Below are positions 6,777 through 14,610 of a DNA stretch of 64,000 nt, one piece after another. This DNA is from Streptomyces sp. JH14 (GTDB taxonomy: Bacteria > Actinomycetota > Actinomycetes > Streptomycetales > Streptomycetaceae). Position 1 is the stretch's first letter. Each line of letters starts with the position of its first letter. The notes under the pieces were generated by a model. That model had not been told where the DNA came from and made no database searches. It was given only the letters and a program-made list of their open reading frames with translations. Location of the stretch: positions 4,092,001-4,156,000 of the forward strand of contig NZ_JAJNEL010000001.1 in the NCBI RefSeq assembly GCF_029428675.1, in the 5' to 3' direction. The position numbers and the translations under genes are program-made.

Positions 6777-9602
6777 ATGGCTGACGAGCAGGACCGGACC
6801 TCCCTTGCGCGAGCCCTCTCCAGCGCCGTGCGCGGAGAGGTGGAGTTCGACGCCGCCGCGCGGGCACTGATGACGATGGACGCCTCCAACTACCGCCGTG
6901 TGCCGCTCGGCGTCGTCGCCCCGCGCGACGCCGACGACGTCGCCGCCGCGCTCGCCGTCTGCCGCGCACACGAGGTCCCCGTCGTGCCGCGCGGCGGCGG
7001 CACGTCCATCGCGGGGCAGGCCACCGGCACCGGTGTGGTCCTCGACCTCACCCGTCACCTCCGGTCGGTCGTCGAGCTGGACGCCGCGTCCCGTACGGCC
7101 GTCGTCCAGCCGGGCGTGGTCCTGGACGACCTGCGCGCGGCCGCCGCACCGCACGGCCTCACCTTCGGCCCCGACCCGTCCACGCACAGCCGCTGCACGC
7201 TCGGCGGGATGATCGGCAACAACTCCTGCGGCTCGCACTCGGTGGCCTGGGGCACCACCGCCGACAACGTCGAGGCGCTGACCGTCGCCCGCTACGGCGG
7301 CGACACGATCGGGCTGACCGGACGCGGCGGCTGGGACGGTGCCCCCACCGGCCTCCGCGAACTGGCCGCCGGTCACCTCGCCCTCCTGCGCACCGGATTC
7401 CCGGAACTCCCGCGCCGCATCTCGGGATACGCCCTCGACGCCCTGCTCCCGGAGCGCGGCCCGGACCTCGTCCGCGCCTTCTGCGGCAGCGAGGGCACGC
7501 TCGGCGTGGTGACGGAGGCGACCGTCCGGCTGGTCGAGGTGCCCAGCGCCCGCGCGCTCGCGGTACTCGGGTACGCCGACGAGTCCGCGGCCGCCGAAGC
7601 CGCCCCCGGCCTCCTCCCGTACCACCCCCTGACCGTCGAGGGCATGGCCGCCGACCTCGTGCGTGAACCGGCCGGCCTGCCGCGCGGCGGAGCCTGGCTC
7701 TTGGTCGAGACCGGCGGCGCCACCCCGCCCGATGCGCGGGCACACGCCGAGCGCATCCTGCGGGCGGCCGACGCCGTGGACGCGGCCGTCGTCACCGACC
7801 CGGCCGGTCAGCGGGCCCTGTGGCGCATCCGGGAGGACGCGTCCGGCACCGCGACCCGGATGCCCGACGGCAGTGAGGCCTGGCCCGGCTGGGAGGACTG
7901 CGCCGTACCGCCCGCCCGCCTCGGCCCCTATCTGCGCGACTTCCGGTCCCTGCTCGCCGAGCACGGGCTGCGCGGCACCCCGTACGGGCACTTCGGCGAC
8001 GGCTGCATCCACGTACGCATCGACTTCGACCTGCTGAGCGGTGACGGCGTGGCCCGCTTCCGCCGCTTCTCCGAGGAGCTGGCGGCGCTCGTCGTCGCGC
8101 ACGGCGGCTCGCTGAGCGGAGAGCACGGCGACGGGCTGGCGCGGGCCGAACTGCTCTCCCGCATGTACGGGGACGAACTCGTCGCGCTCTTCGGGCAGTT
8201 CAAGGACGCCTGGGACCCGTACGGCGGGATGAACCCCGGCGTACTCGCCCGACCCGCCCGCCTCGACGAGAACCTCCGCTTCGACGTCCTGCCGAAACGC
8301 CCGGTGGACGTCACCTTCGGCTACCCGGACGACGGCGGCGACTTCTCGGCGGCCGTACGGCGGTGTGTCGGCGTCGGCAAGTGCCGGACGGCGCGGCCGA
8401 CGGGCACGGACGTGATGTGCCCGTCGTTCCGGGCGACCGGCGAGGAGGCCCACTCCACCCGCGGCCGGGCGCGGCTGCTGCACGAGATGCTCGCCGGCGA
8501 GGTCGTCACGGACGGCTGGCGCAGCGAGGAGGTGCGCGGTGCGCTCGACCTCTGCCTGTCCTGCAAGGGGTGTCGGAGCGACTGCCCGGTGGGCGTGGAC
8601 ATGGCCACGTACAAGGCGGAGTTCCTGCACCACCACTACCGCGGGCGGCTGCGCCCCGCGGCCCACTATGCGATGGGCCGGCTGCCGCAGTGGCTGCGGC
8701 TCGCCTCGCCGTTCGCGGGGGCGCTGAACGCACTGGCCCGCGTCCGCCCGCTCGCCGCCCTCGCGAAGCGGCTGGCAGGCATCGCACCGGAGCGGACGAT
8801 TCCGGTACTGGCGGGGGAGACGTTCACCCGGTGGGCCGGCAGGCGCAGACCGCTGACCCTGCCGAGCGACCGGGTGGTGACCGTCTGGCCGGACACCTTC
8901 ACCGACCATCTGTCGCCGGAGGTCGGCAGGGCGGCGGTCCGGGTCCTGGAGGCGGCGGGCCGTACGCCCGTCCTCCTCGGGCGGGGCGTGTGCTGCGGCC
9001 TCACCTATGTGTCGACGGGCCAGCTGGACAAGGCGCGCACGGTCATGCGCCGCACCCTGGACCGGATGGGGCCCTCCCTCGGCGATCCGCTCGTCGTCCT
9101 GGAGCCGAGCTGCGCCGCCACCCTCCGTACCGACCTGCCGGAACTCCTCCCCGACGACCCCCGCGCCACCGAACTCGCCGCCTCCGTACGCACCTTGGCG
9201 CAGTACCTGGAGGAGTACGCCCCCGACTGGCAGCCCCCGCGCCTGGACCGCCCCGTCGTCGGCCAGACGCACTGCCACCAGCACGCGGTCCTCGGCGACG
9301 CGGCGGAACGGCGGCTGCGCGAACGCGCCGGACTGACAGGAGAACTGAGCGGCGGCTGCTGCGGACTTGCGGGGAACTTCGGTTTCGAACGGGGCCACTG
9401 GGGGGTGTCGGTGGCCTGTGCGGAGGAGCAGCTGCTGCCTTCGGTACGGGACGCGGAACCCGGCACGGAGGTCCTTGCGGACGGCTTCTCCTGCCGCACC
9501 CAGCTGGCACAGCTGGCGGGTGTGCGGGGGAGACACCTGGCGGAACTGCTGGCGGAGGGGTGTGGCCCCGTCGACGACACCGCGGGCCCCCGCGGCGAGT
9601 GA
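6777..9602 (+). CDS. FAD-linked oxidase/Fe-S oxidoreductase fusion (GlcD-GlcF type)
   Basis: This 941-residue fusion corresponds to the glycolate oxidase or D-lactate dehydrogenase subunits GlcD and GlcF. The N-terminal FAD-binding PCMH domain contains VVPRGGGTSIAGQA (about residues 69-82) and GMIGNNSCGSH. The FAD-oxidase C-terminal domain includes GHFGDGCIHVRI and GEHGDGLAR. A ferredoxin-like module follows with cysteines near 532 and CLSCKGCRSDCP near 592, then two CCG-domain motifs (GVCCGL near 738 and GGCCGLAGNFG near 858). It probably oxidises a 2-hydroxy acid and passes electrons to the membrane quinone pool. The substrate is unknown. It diverges from the conservon with 280 bp between the starts. 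Confidence 0.93.
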   Translation: MADEQDRTSLARALSSAVRGEVEFDAAARALMTMDASNYRRVPLGVVAPRDADDVAAALAVCRAHEVPVVPRGGGTSIAGQATGTGVVLDLTRHLRSVVELDAASRTAVVQPGVVLDDLRAAAAPHGLTFGPDPSTHSRCTLGGMIGNNSCGSHSVAWGTTADNVEALTVARYGGDTIGLTGRGGWDGAPTGLRELAAGHLALLRTGFPELPRRISGYALDALLPERGPDLVRAFCGSEGTLGVVTEATVRLVEVPSARALAVLGYADESAAAEAAPGLLPYHPLTVEGMAADLVREPAGLPRGGAWLLVETGGATPPDARAHAERILRAADAVDAAVVTDPAGQRALWRIREDASGTATRMPDGSEAWPGWEDCAVPPARLGPYLRDFRSLLAEHGLRGTPYGHFGDGCIHVRIDFDLLSGDGVARFRRFSEELAALVVAHGGSLSGEHGDGLARAELLSRMYGDELVALFGQFKDAWDPYGGMNPGVLARPARLDENLRFDVLPKRPVDVTFGYPDDGGDFSAAVRRCVGVGKCRTARPTGTDVMCPSFRATGEEAHSTRGRARLLHEMLAGEVVTDGWRSEEVRGALDLCLSCKGCRSDCPVGVDMATYKAEFLHHHYRGRLRPAAHYAMGRLPQWLRLASPFAGALNALARVRPLAALAKRLAGIAPERTIPVLAGETFTRWAGRRRPLTLPSDRVVTVWPDTFTDHLSPEVGRAAVRVLEAAGRTPVLLGRGVCCGLTYVSTGQLDKARTVMRRTLDRMGPSLGDPLVVLEPSCAATLRTDLPELLPDDPRATELAASVRTLAQYLEEYAPDWQPPRLDRPVVGQTHCHQHAVLGDAAERRLRERAGLTGELSGGCCGLAGNFGFERGHWGVSVACAEEQLLPSVRDAEPGTEVLADGFSCRTQLAQLAGVRGRHLAELLAEGCGPVDDTAGPRGE

Positions 9603-9616
9603 GCAGCGGGGGCCCG
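9583..9616. terminator. Hairpin overlapping the 3' end of the GlcD-GlcF gene
   Basis: The perfect 11-bp arms CGGGCCCCCGC (9583-9593) and GCGGGGGCCCG (9606-9616) have the TGA stop codon inside the 12-nt loop. The element lies between convergent genes and may serve both. Confidence 0.6.
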
Positions 9617-9645
9617 GGCTCGGGAAGAGGCGTGGCGGGGAGCGA

Positions 9646-10788
9646 TCAGCTCCCCTCCACCGCCCGCACCACCGCTGCCACCAACCGCTCGTTCTCCGGA
9701 GCCGCCCCGCCCGGGAAGGCGTACCGGCGGCGTGTGTACCCGTACGCCACCCCGGCCGCCGGATCGGCGAACGCCTGCGACCCCGCGGCGCCGCAGTGCC
9801 CGAACGCCCCCTCACCCAACGACGGGTACCGGACCGACGGCCGCTCGAAGCCGAGCCCGAAGTGGTCCTTCTCGTCGGTCACCAGGTCGGTGCCGGCGGC
9901 GTGCAGGCGGGCGAACTCGGCCAGCGTCCGCGCCCCGAGCAGCGGGGCCCGGCCGTCCACGTGCGAGATGGCGGCCGCGTACATCCCGGCCAGCCCGCGC
10001 GCCGAGCCCACGCCGCCCACCGAGGCCGGGCCGAGCGCCCGCACGGACGGGGTGTTGATCCAGGCGGTCAGATCGGTCGGGTAGTTGAAGGCGACAGCCC
10101 TGAGGCTCGCCGGTTCGACCGGAGCGAGCGCCAGCGCGGCCGCCTGCTCCGCAGTGGGTGCCATGGGCCGGGCGGGGACGTAGCGGGGTTCGAGCGACGC
10201 GGGCTGCCCCAGGTAGAGGTCCAGTCCATAGGGAACCCTGATCCGCTCCTCGAAGAGTTCCTGGATCGACCGCCCGGTCGCCCGCCGCACCACCTCGCCG
10301 GTGAGGGCCGCGATCACCACGCCGTGGTACCCGTACGCCGTGCCGGGCTTCCAGAACGGCTTCTGCCCCGCCAGCCGGGCCGCGAGCAACCGGTCGTCGG
10401 CCAGCTCCTCGTCCGAGAAACCGCCCTCCACCCCGATCACCCCGGAGGCGTGCGCGAGCAGCTCCCGCAGGGTCAGCTCGCCCTTGCCCTCCGCGGCGAA
10501 CTCGGGCCAGTAGGAAGCGACCGTGCGGTCCAGGTCCAGGACGCCGTCCTGGACCAGCAGCGCGACGACCAGGTGGGCGGCGCCCTTGGTGGACGAGAAC
10601 ACGGCCGGCAGCGAATCCGCCTCGATCCCGTCCCCGGCCCAGAGGTCGACGACCGTGCGGCCGTGCAGCAGCACCGCGAGCTGGGACCCGGGTTCGGTGG
10701 TGTCCTCGGCGAGCACGGCGGCGTACGTGCCCCGTACACCTTCGAAGCCGGGTGCGACGGTTCCGTGCACGGTGATGTCGTTCGTCAT
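9646..10788 (-). CDS. Serine hydrolase, beta-lactamase/class C PBP family
   Basis: This 380-residue protein has the class C beta-lactamase/DD-peptidase/esterase fold. The nucleophile motif is S65-S-T-K68 in VFSSTKGAAH. A Tyr motif occurs in PGTAYGYHGVV, and the late HCGAAGS segment replaces the HTG/KTG box. No signal peptide is seen, so it is likely a cytoplasmic esterase or amidase rather than a resistance enzyme. The ATG at 10788 is chosen because a GGGGGGAT ribosome-binding run precedes it. A longer frame to 10872 has no such site and overlaps the LysR gene. It lies just downstream of the LysR gene in the same direction. Confidence 0.9.
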   Translation of the reverse strand: MTNDITVHGTVAPGFEGVRGTYAAVLAEDTTEPGSQLAVLLHGRTVVDLWAGDGIEADSLPAVFSSTKGAAHLVVALLVQDGVLDLDRTVASYWPEFAAEGKGELTLRELLAHASGVIGVEGGFSDEELADDRLLAARLAGQKPFWKPGTAYGYHGVVIAALTGEVVRRATGRSIQELFEERIRVPYGLDLYLGQPASLEPRYVPARPMAPTAEQAAALALAPVEPASLRAVAFNYPTDLTAWINTPSVRALGPASVGGVGSARGLAGMYAAAISHVDGRAPLLGARTLAEFARLHAAGTDLVTDEKDHFGLGFERPSVRYPSLGEGAFGHCGAAGSQAFADPAAGVAYGYTRRRYAFPGGAAPENERLVAAVVRAVEGS

Positions 10789-10868
10789 GGTGATCCCCCC
10801 CGGATGGCGGCCGGCCTCCGCTCGGCCCTCACCGCACCCCAACTCCACGGCGGGGCAAGGAAATTCCC

Positions 10869-11771
10869 TCACCCGGAGAGGTCCTCCCCGATGATCTCGC
10901 GGGCCAGCGCGGCGAGTTTCGGCAGCGCCGGATGGCCGGGTGCGTCACGCCGGGCGAGCAGCAGCGGGACGGTCGGGGCGTCGACCAGCGGACGGTAGGC
11001 GACCCCGGCGTGCGGATGCATGCCGGCGGTGGAGGCGGCCGACACCCCGGAGCCGCGGCCGGCGGCGATGGCGGTCAGCCAGTCGTCGGTGTTGGCGACC
11101 GTGAGCGTGGCGGCGGGGCGGGCGTGCGGCGGCCACAGGTCGACGGTGGTGGTGCCGGAGACGGTGTTGAGGACGATGGTGCCGTCCGCGAGATCGGCGA
11201 GACGGAGCGTGCGGTGCACGGCGAGCGGCCCGTCCGCCGTCACCGCGGCCACCCGGTCCTCGTCGAACAGCACCTCGGTGACCAGTCCCGGCGTGTCGAC
11301 GGGCCCGCGCAGGAGCGCCGCGTCGACCTCGCCGCGGGTGAGCCCGGCCGTGCGGTCGTCGATCCGCAGCAGTTCGAGGGGCGTCTGCGGGTACCTCTCC
11401 TGCCAGCTGCGGAGCAGCGGTGTGGTGTACGGGCCGAGCGCGGACCAGGCGTGCCCGAGCCGCAGCGGCCAGTGGCGCAGGCCGCCGGAGTCGACCGCCT
11501 CGTCGAAGGCGGCCACCGCGGCGGCGGCCTTGTCCCGGAAGACGACGCCCTCGGGGGTGAGGGCGAGGTGGTGGGTGGAGCGGTCCACGAGCCGGACTCC
11601 GAGGTGCTGCTCCAGGGCGGCGAGGGTGCGGGAGACGGCGGGCTGGGTGAGCCCGAGCGCGGCTGCGGCGCGGGTGACGTTGCCCGCATCGGCGACGGCG
11701 AGGAAGGCGCGGAGATGACGCAGCTCGACGGGGCGTCCGGAGCCGTGGACCGAGTCCTGTCCTGTGCTCAT
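10869..11771 (-). CDS. LysR family transcriptional regulator
   Basis: This 300-residue LysR regulator has an N-terminal winged HTH (VELRHLRAFLAVADAGNVTRAAAALGLTQPAVSRTLAALE region, residues about 10-60) followed by a periplasmic-binding-protein-like effector domain. The chosen ATG at 11771 starts MSTGQDSVHG. The gene is divergent from the RhtA-like exporter, with 162 bp between the starts, and lies upstream of the serine hydrolase. The usual LysR arrangement would make either neighbour its target. The effector is unknown. Confidence 0.9.
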   Translation of the reverse strand: MSTGQDSVHGSGRPVELRHLRAFLAVADAGNVTRAAAALGLTQPAVSRTLAALEQHLGVRLVDRSTHHLALTPEGVVFRDKAAAAVAAFDEAVDSGGLRHWPLRLGHAWSALGPYTTPLLRSWQERYPQTPLELLRIDDRTAGLTRGEVDAALLRGPVDTPGLVTEVLFDEDRVAAVTADGPLAVHRTLRLADLADGTIVLNTVSGTTTVDLWPPHARPAATLTVANTDDWLTAIAAGRGSGVSAASTAGMHPHAGVAYRPLVDAPTVPLLLARRDAPGHPALPKLAALAREIIGEDLSG

Positions 11772-11853
11772 GCGTGGGGAGCATAACGGGAGCGCACGCG
11801 GCATTTCACGCGCCGCGCGCAGGTCTCTACGGTGAAGAGGCGGGCCGCACGCC

Positions 11854-11895
11854 GACAGTGCAGTATCTTAAATTGGCAAGTGCAACACAGTGCAC
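11854..11895. promoter_or_regulatory. Triplet AGTGCA repeats in the LysR/exporter intergenic region
   Basis: An AT-rich patch unusual for this genome (TATCTTAAATTGG) is flanked by three copies of (A)AGTGCA: near 11856, 11879 and 11889. They lie 40-80 bp upstream of the exporter start. They are plausible regulator-binding repeats, but the protein that binds them is not identified. Confidence 0.35.
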
Positions 11896-11933
11896 TCCAT
11901 TCCGCTCAGCTCATCGAGGACGAAGGCCGCCAC

Positions 11934-12911
11934 GTGAACGACCAGCGCAGTACCGCGGAGCCGGCCGCAGCAGCCGTCGCCCTGCCGGAGGCGGTGTCGG
12001 CCCTGGACGCGGCGGGCCCCGTTCCTCCGGGACGGCGTCAGGGTGGCCGCAGGGCGGCCCTCGCCCCGGTGGCGCTGGTGGTCGCGGGCGGACTCTCCGT
12101 GCAGTTCGGCTCGGCGGTCGCGGCGCTCCTGATGCCGAAGGCCGGTGCACTCGGGGTGGTCACGCTCCGGCTGGCGGTCGCCGCGGTCGTCCTGATGGCC
12201 GTCTGCCGTCCGAAGCTGCGCGGCCACTCGCGGGCCGACTGGGGGACGGTGGTCGCGTTCGGCGTCGCCATGGGTGCCATGAACATGCTCTTCTACCAGG
12301 CGCTCGACCGTATTCCGCTGGGCGTGGCGGTCACGCTGGAGGTGCTCGGCCCGCTGGCGCTCTCGGTGATCGCCTCCCGCCGCCTGGTCAACCTCGTCTG
12401 GGCGGGGCTCGCACTGGGCGGGGTGTTCCTGCTGGGCGGCGGTGGCTTCGACCGCCTCGACCCCCTCGGCGCCGCGTTCGCCCTCGGCGCCGGCGCGATG
12501 TGGGCGACGTACATCGTCTTCAGCGCCCGCACCGGCCGCCGCTTCCCGCAGGCCGACGGACTGGCTCTGGCGATGGTGGTCGCCGCGGTGCTGTCGCTGC
12601 CGCTGGGCCTCGTGGAATCGGGCGCGAAACTCGCCGTGCCGTCGACGGTGGCCATGGGTGCGGCGGTGGCGATGCTGAGCTCCGTACTCCCGTACACCCT
12701 GGAGCTGATGGCGCTGCGCCGGCTTCCCGCGCCCACGTTCGCCGTACTGATGAGCCTGGAACCGGCCATCGCGGCGACGGCCGGCTTCCTCATCCTCGAC
12801 CAGGCGCTGACCGCCACCGACGCGCTGGCGATCGCCCTGGTCATCGGGGCGAGCATGGGAGCCGTCCGCAGCCAGGTGGCCGGCGACCGGCGCCTGAGGG
12901 CGAACGCCTGA
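11934..12911 (+). CDS. EamA/DMT-family exporter, RhtA-like
   Basis: This 325-residue drug/metabolite transporter has about ten hydrophobic helices arranged as two EamA repeats. Segments such as NMLFYQALDRIPLGVAVTLE and GPLALSVIASRR closely recall E. coli RhtA, the threonine/homoserine exporter. Amino-acid or small-metabolite efflux is therefore the best inference. The GTG at 11934 is chosen because the preceding in-frame sequence is the AT-rich promoter patch and the stretch before the first helix then has normal length. The N-terminal 35 residues are Ala/Pro-rich and cytoplasmic. Confidence 0.88.
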   Translation: MNDQRSTAEPAAAAVALPEAVSALDAAGPVPPGRRQGGRRAALAPVALVVAGGLSVQFGSAVAALLMPKAGALGVVTLRLAVAAVVLMAVCRPKLRGHSRADWGTVVAFGVAMGAMNMLFYQALDRIPLGVAVTLEVLGPLALSVIASRRLVNLVWAGLALGGVFLLGGGGFDRLDPLGAAFALGAGAMWATYIVFSARTGRRFPQADGLALAMVVAAVLSLPLGLVESGAKLAVPSTVAMGAAVAMLSSVLPYTLELMALRRLPAPTFAVLMSLEPAIAATAGFLILDQALTATDALAIALVIGASMGAVRSQVAGDRRLRANA

Positions 12912-12939
12912 GGGCCGTCCCGCCGGCCCGCTCGATCCG

Positions 12940-13683
12940 TCACCACGCGCAGGCCGCGTCCAGGTCCCAGATCGAATCCGCCAGCTCCACCGGAGGCACC
13001 GGCCAGGCGGAACCGTGCCAGTGGGCGATCCGCCACGACAGCCGCCGGGGCCAGAGGGGGGTGGACGGCAGCGCGGAGACCGGGACCCAGACCGGGGCGC
13101 CGCCGTAGTTGTCCAGGGTCTCCGGGGCGCCGACCTCGCCCTCGGTCTCCATCGTGAAGTAGTGGCCCCGGGTGCCGCCCCGCCAGATCCGGGCCACCTC
13201 ACGTACGACCGTTCCGTGCAGGCCGGTCTCCTCCCGGAGTTCGCGGACCGCCGCCGCTTCCGGTGTCTCACCGGCCTCGACGCCGCCGCCCGGGATCTCG
13301 TAGTGGGAGCCCTCGTCCTGCTCGAAGCGGATCAGCAGCATCCGCGCGTCGCGGATGACGATCGCACCGCCGCGGACCCGGGTCGGGGCGACTGCCGTCG
13401 GGTCGTCAAGGGCGGCCGTGTCCTGCGGGGAAGCCCCCTGGGACCAGGCGCGCAGGACGCTCTCCGCCGTGCCGATGGGGCGGATCCGGGCGTGCAGCGC
13501 CTCGGGCAGCGGCAGCGCGACCGGCCGGCCGGCGGCGGTCCGGCCGTCCGCGAGGGTGTCCGGAAAGGCGCTCGGGGCGGCGCCCGGAAACGCGTAGTAG
13601 AGGCCGCCCTCGTCCCGATGCTCCTCCAGGACAAGCTTGTTGTCGTCGAAACGCACGCCCGCGGTGCGAGGTTCGTCAGTCAT
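12940..13683 (-). CDS. Nudix hydrolase with an extra N-terminal half
   Basis: This 247-residue protein has a complete Nudix box at residues 133-155 (GGVEAGET then REL-REETGL), so the second half should be a Mg-dependent pyrophosphohydrolase of unknown nucleoside-diphosphate-linked substrate. The first 100 residues contain VRFDDNKLVLEEHRDEGG followed by YYAFPGA. This resembles the start of a Nudix domain (compare AIVIRDARMLLIRFEQDEGS then HYEIPGG) but has no Nudix box. It therefore looks like a degenerate duplicate domain. It is divergent from the carboxylation operon. Confidence 0.88.
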   Translation of the reverse strand: MTDEPRTAGVRFDDNKLVLEEHRDEGGLYYAFPGAAPSAFPDTLADGRTAAGRPVALPLPEALHARIRPIGTAESVLRAWSQGASPQDTAALDDPTAVAPTRVRGGAIVIRDARMLLIRFEQDEGSHYEIPGGGVEAGETPEAAAVRELREETGLHGTVVREVARIWRGGTRGHYFTMETEGEVGAPETLDNYGGAPVWVPVSALPSTPLWPRRLSWRIAHWHGSAWPVPPVELADSIWDLDAACAW

Positions 13684-13741
13684 CGGCGGAGGCTAGCAGC
13701 CGGGACCCGGCCCGGCCGGGGAGTCGAATGTATCAAACAAT

Positions 13742-13755
13742 GCAAGCATGCTTGC
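13742..13755. promoter_or_regulatory. TetR-type operator palindrome upstream of the AtuA/carboxylase operon
   Basis: GCAAGCATGCTTGC is a perfect 14-bp palindrome about 60 bp before the first operon gene, extended by imperfect AAACAA/TTGTTT flanks. It resembles operators of KstR2- and AtuR-type TetR repressors of acyl-CoA pathways. The TetR encoded at the end of the operon is the obvious candidate binder. Confidence 0.65.
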
Positions 13756-13815
13756 TTGTTTCACGGTCCGCTGACATGCTCCTCGGCACACCGCCGGCCC
13801 CGAGGGGAGCGCACC

Positions 13816-14610
13816 GTGTCCGATGCTGCAGCCGTGCTCGACGATCTGCGCAGCGAGAGCAACGAACTCGACGTGATCGTCGCTGAGTTGACTGCGGCAC
13901 AGTGGGCCGGTCCGACCCCCGCCGAACGCTGGACCGTCGCCCATCAGATCGCCCATCTGACCTGGACCGACGAGGTCGCCCTGCTCGCCGTCACCGACCC
14001 GGACGCCTTCGCGGCGGAGGCCGCCAAGGCGCAGGCCGACCCCGGCACCTTCGTCGACCGGGCCGCCGAGGAGATCGTGGCGACGGCGCCGCAGGCGCTG
14101 CTCCGGCGCTGGCGCGACGGGCGCGACCGGCTCCAGCAGGTCCTGCGCGCCGCCCCGCCCGGCGCCCGCATCCCCTGGTACGGGCCGCCCATGAGCGTCG
14201 CGTCCATGGCGACCGCGCGGCTGATGGAGACCTGGGCGCACGGGCAGGACATCGCCGACGCCCTCGGTGTCGTACGCGAACCGGCCGCCCGGCTGCGGCA
14301 CGTCGCCCGCATCGGGGTGCGCGCCCGTGACTACGCGTTCTTCGTCCGGGGGATCAAGCCGCCCGGCCAGGAATTCCGGGTCGAACTCACCGCGCCGGGC
14401 GGCGAGGTGATCGCGTACGGACCTGAGGACGCCGCGCAGCGCGTCACCGGGCCGCTGCACGACTTCTGCCTCCTCGTCACCCAGCGCGCCCACCGCGACG
14501 ACCTCGCCGTACGTGCCGTCGGGGCCGACGCCGACCGCTGGCTGGACATCGCGCAGGCCTTCGCCGGCCCGCCCGGACCCGGCCGCGCACCGGCAGGCGG
14601 CGCCCGGTGA
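13816..14610 (+). CDS. TIGR03084-family metal-binding protein (MDMPI/DinB-like)
   Basis: This 264-residue protein belongs to the TIGR03084 family, with an N-terminal mycothiol-dependent maleylpyruvate isomerase/DinB-like four-helix bundle. Metal-binding candidates lie in WTVAHQIAHLTWTDE (about residues 36-50) and in the later METWAHGQDIADAL segment. The catalytic role is unknown. Family members repeatedly sit in front of AtuA-like genes. The GTG start at 13816 follows CGAGGGGAG. It overlaps the next gene by 4 bp (GTGA), so it is the first coupled gene of the operon. Confidence 0.9.
   Translation: MSDAAAVLDDLRSESNELDVIVAELTAAQWAGPTPAERWTVAHQIAHLTWTDEVALLAVTDPDAFAAEAAKAQADPGTFVDRAAEEIVATAPQALLRRWRDGRDRLQQVLRAAPPGARIPWYGPPMSVASMATARLMETWAHGQDIADALGVVREPAARLRHVARIGVRARDYAFFVRGIKPPGQEFRVELTAPGGEVIAYGPEDAAQRVTGPLHDFCLLVTQRAHRDDLAVRAVGADADRWLDIAQAFAGPPGPGRAPAGGAR

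Noticed and set aside
6597..9815. 1072-codon minus-strand frame opposite the GlcD-GlcF fusion
   Set aside because: Very long but Gly/Arg-rich with no domain; the opposite strand encodes clear FAD and Fe-S motifs.
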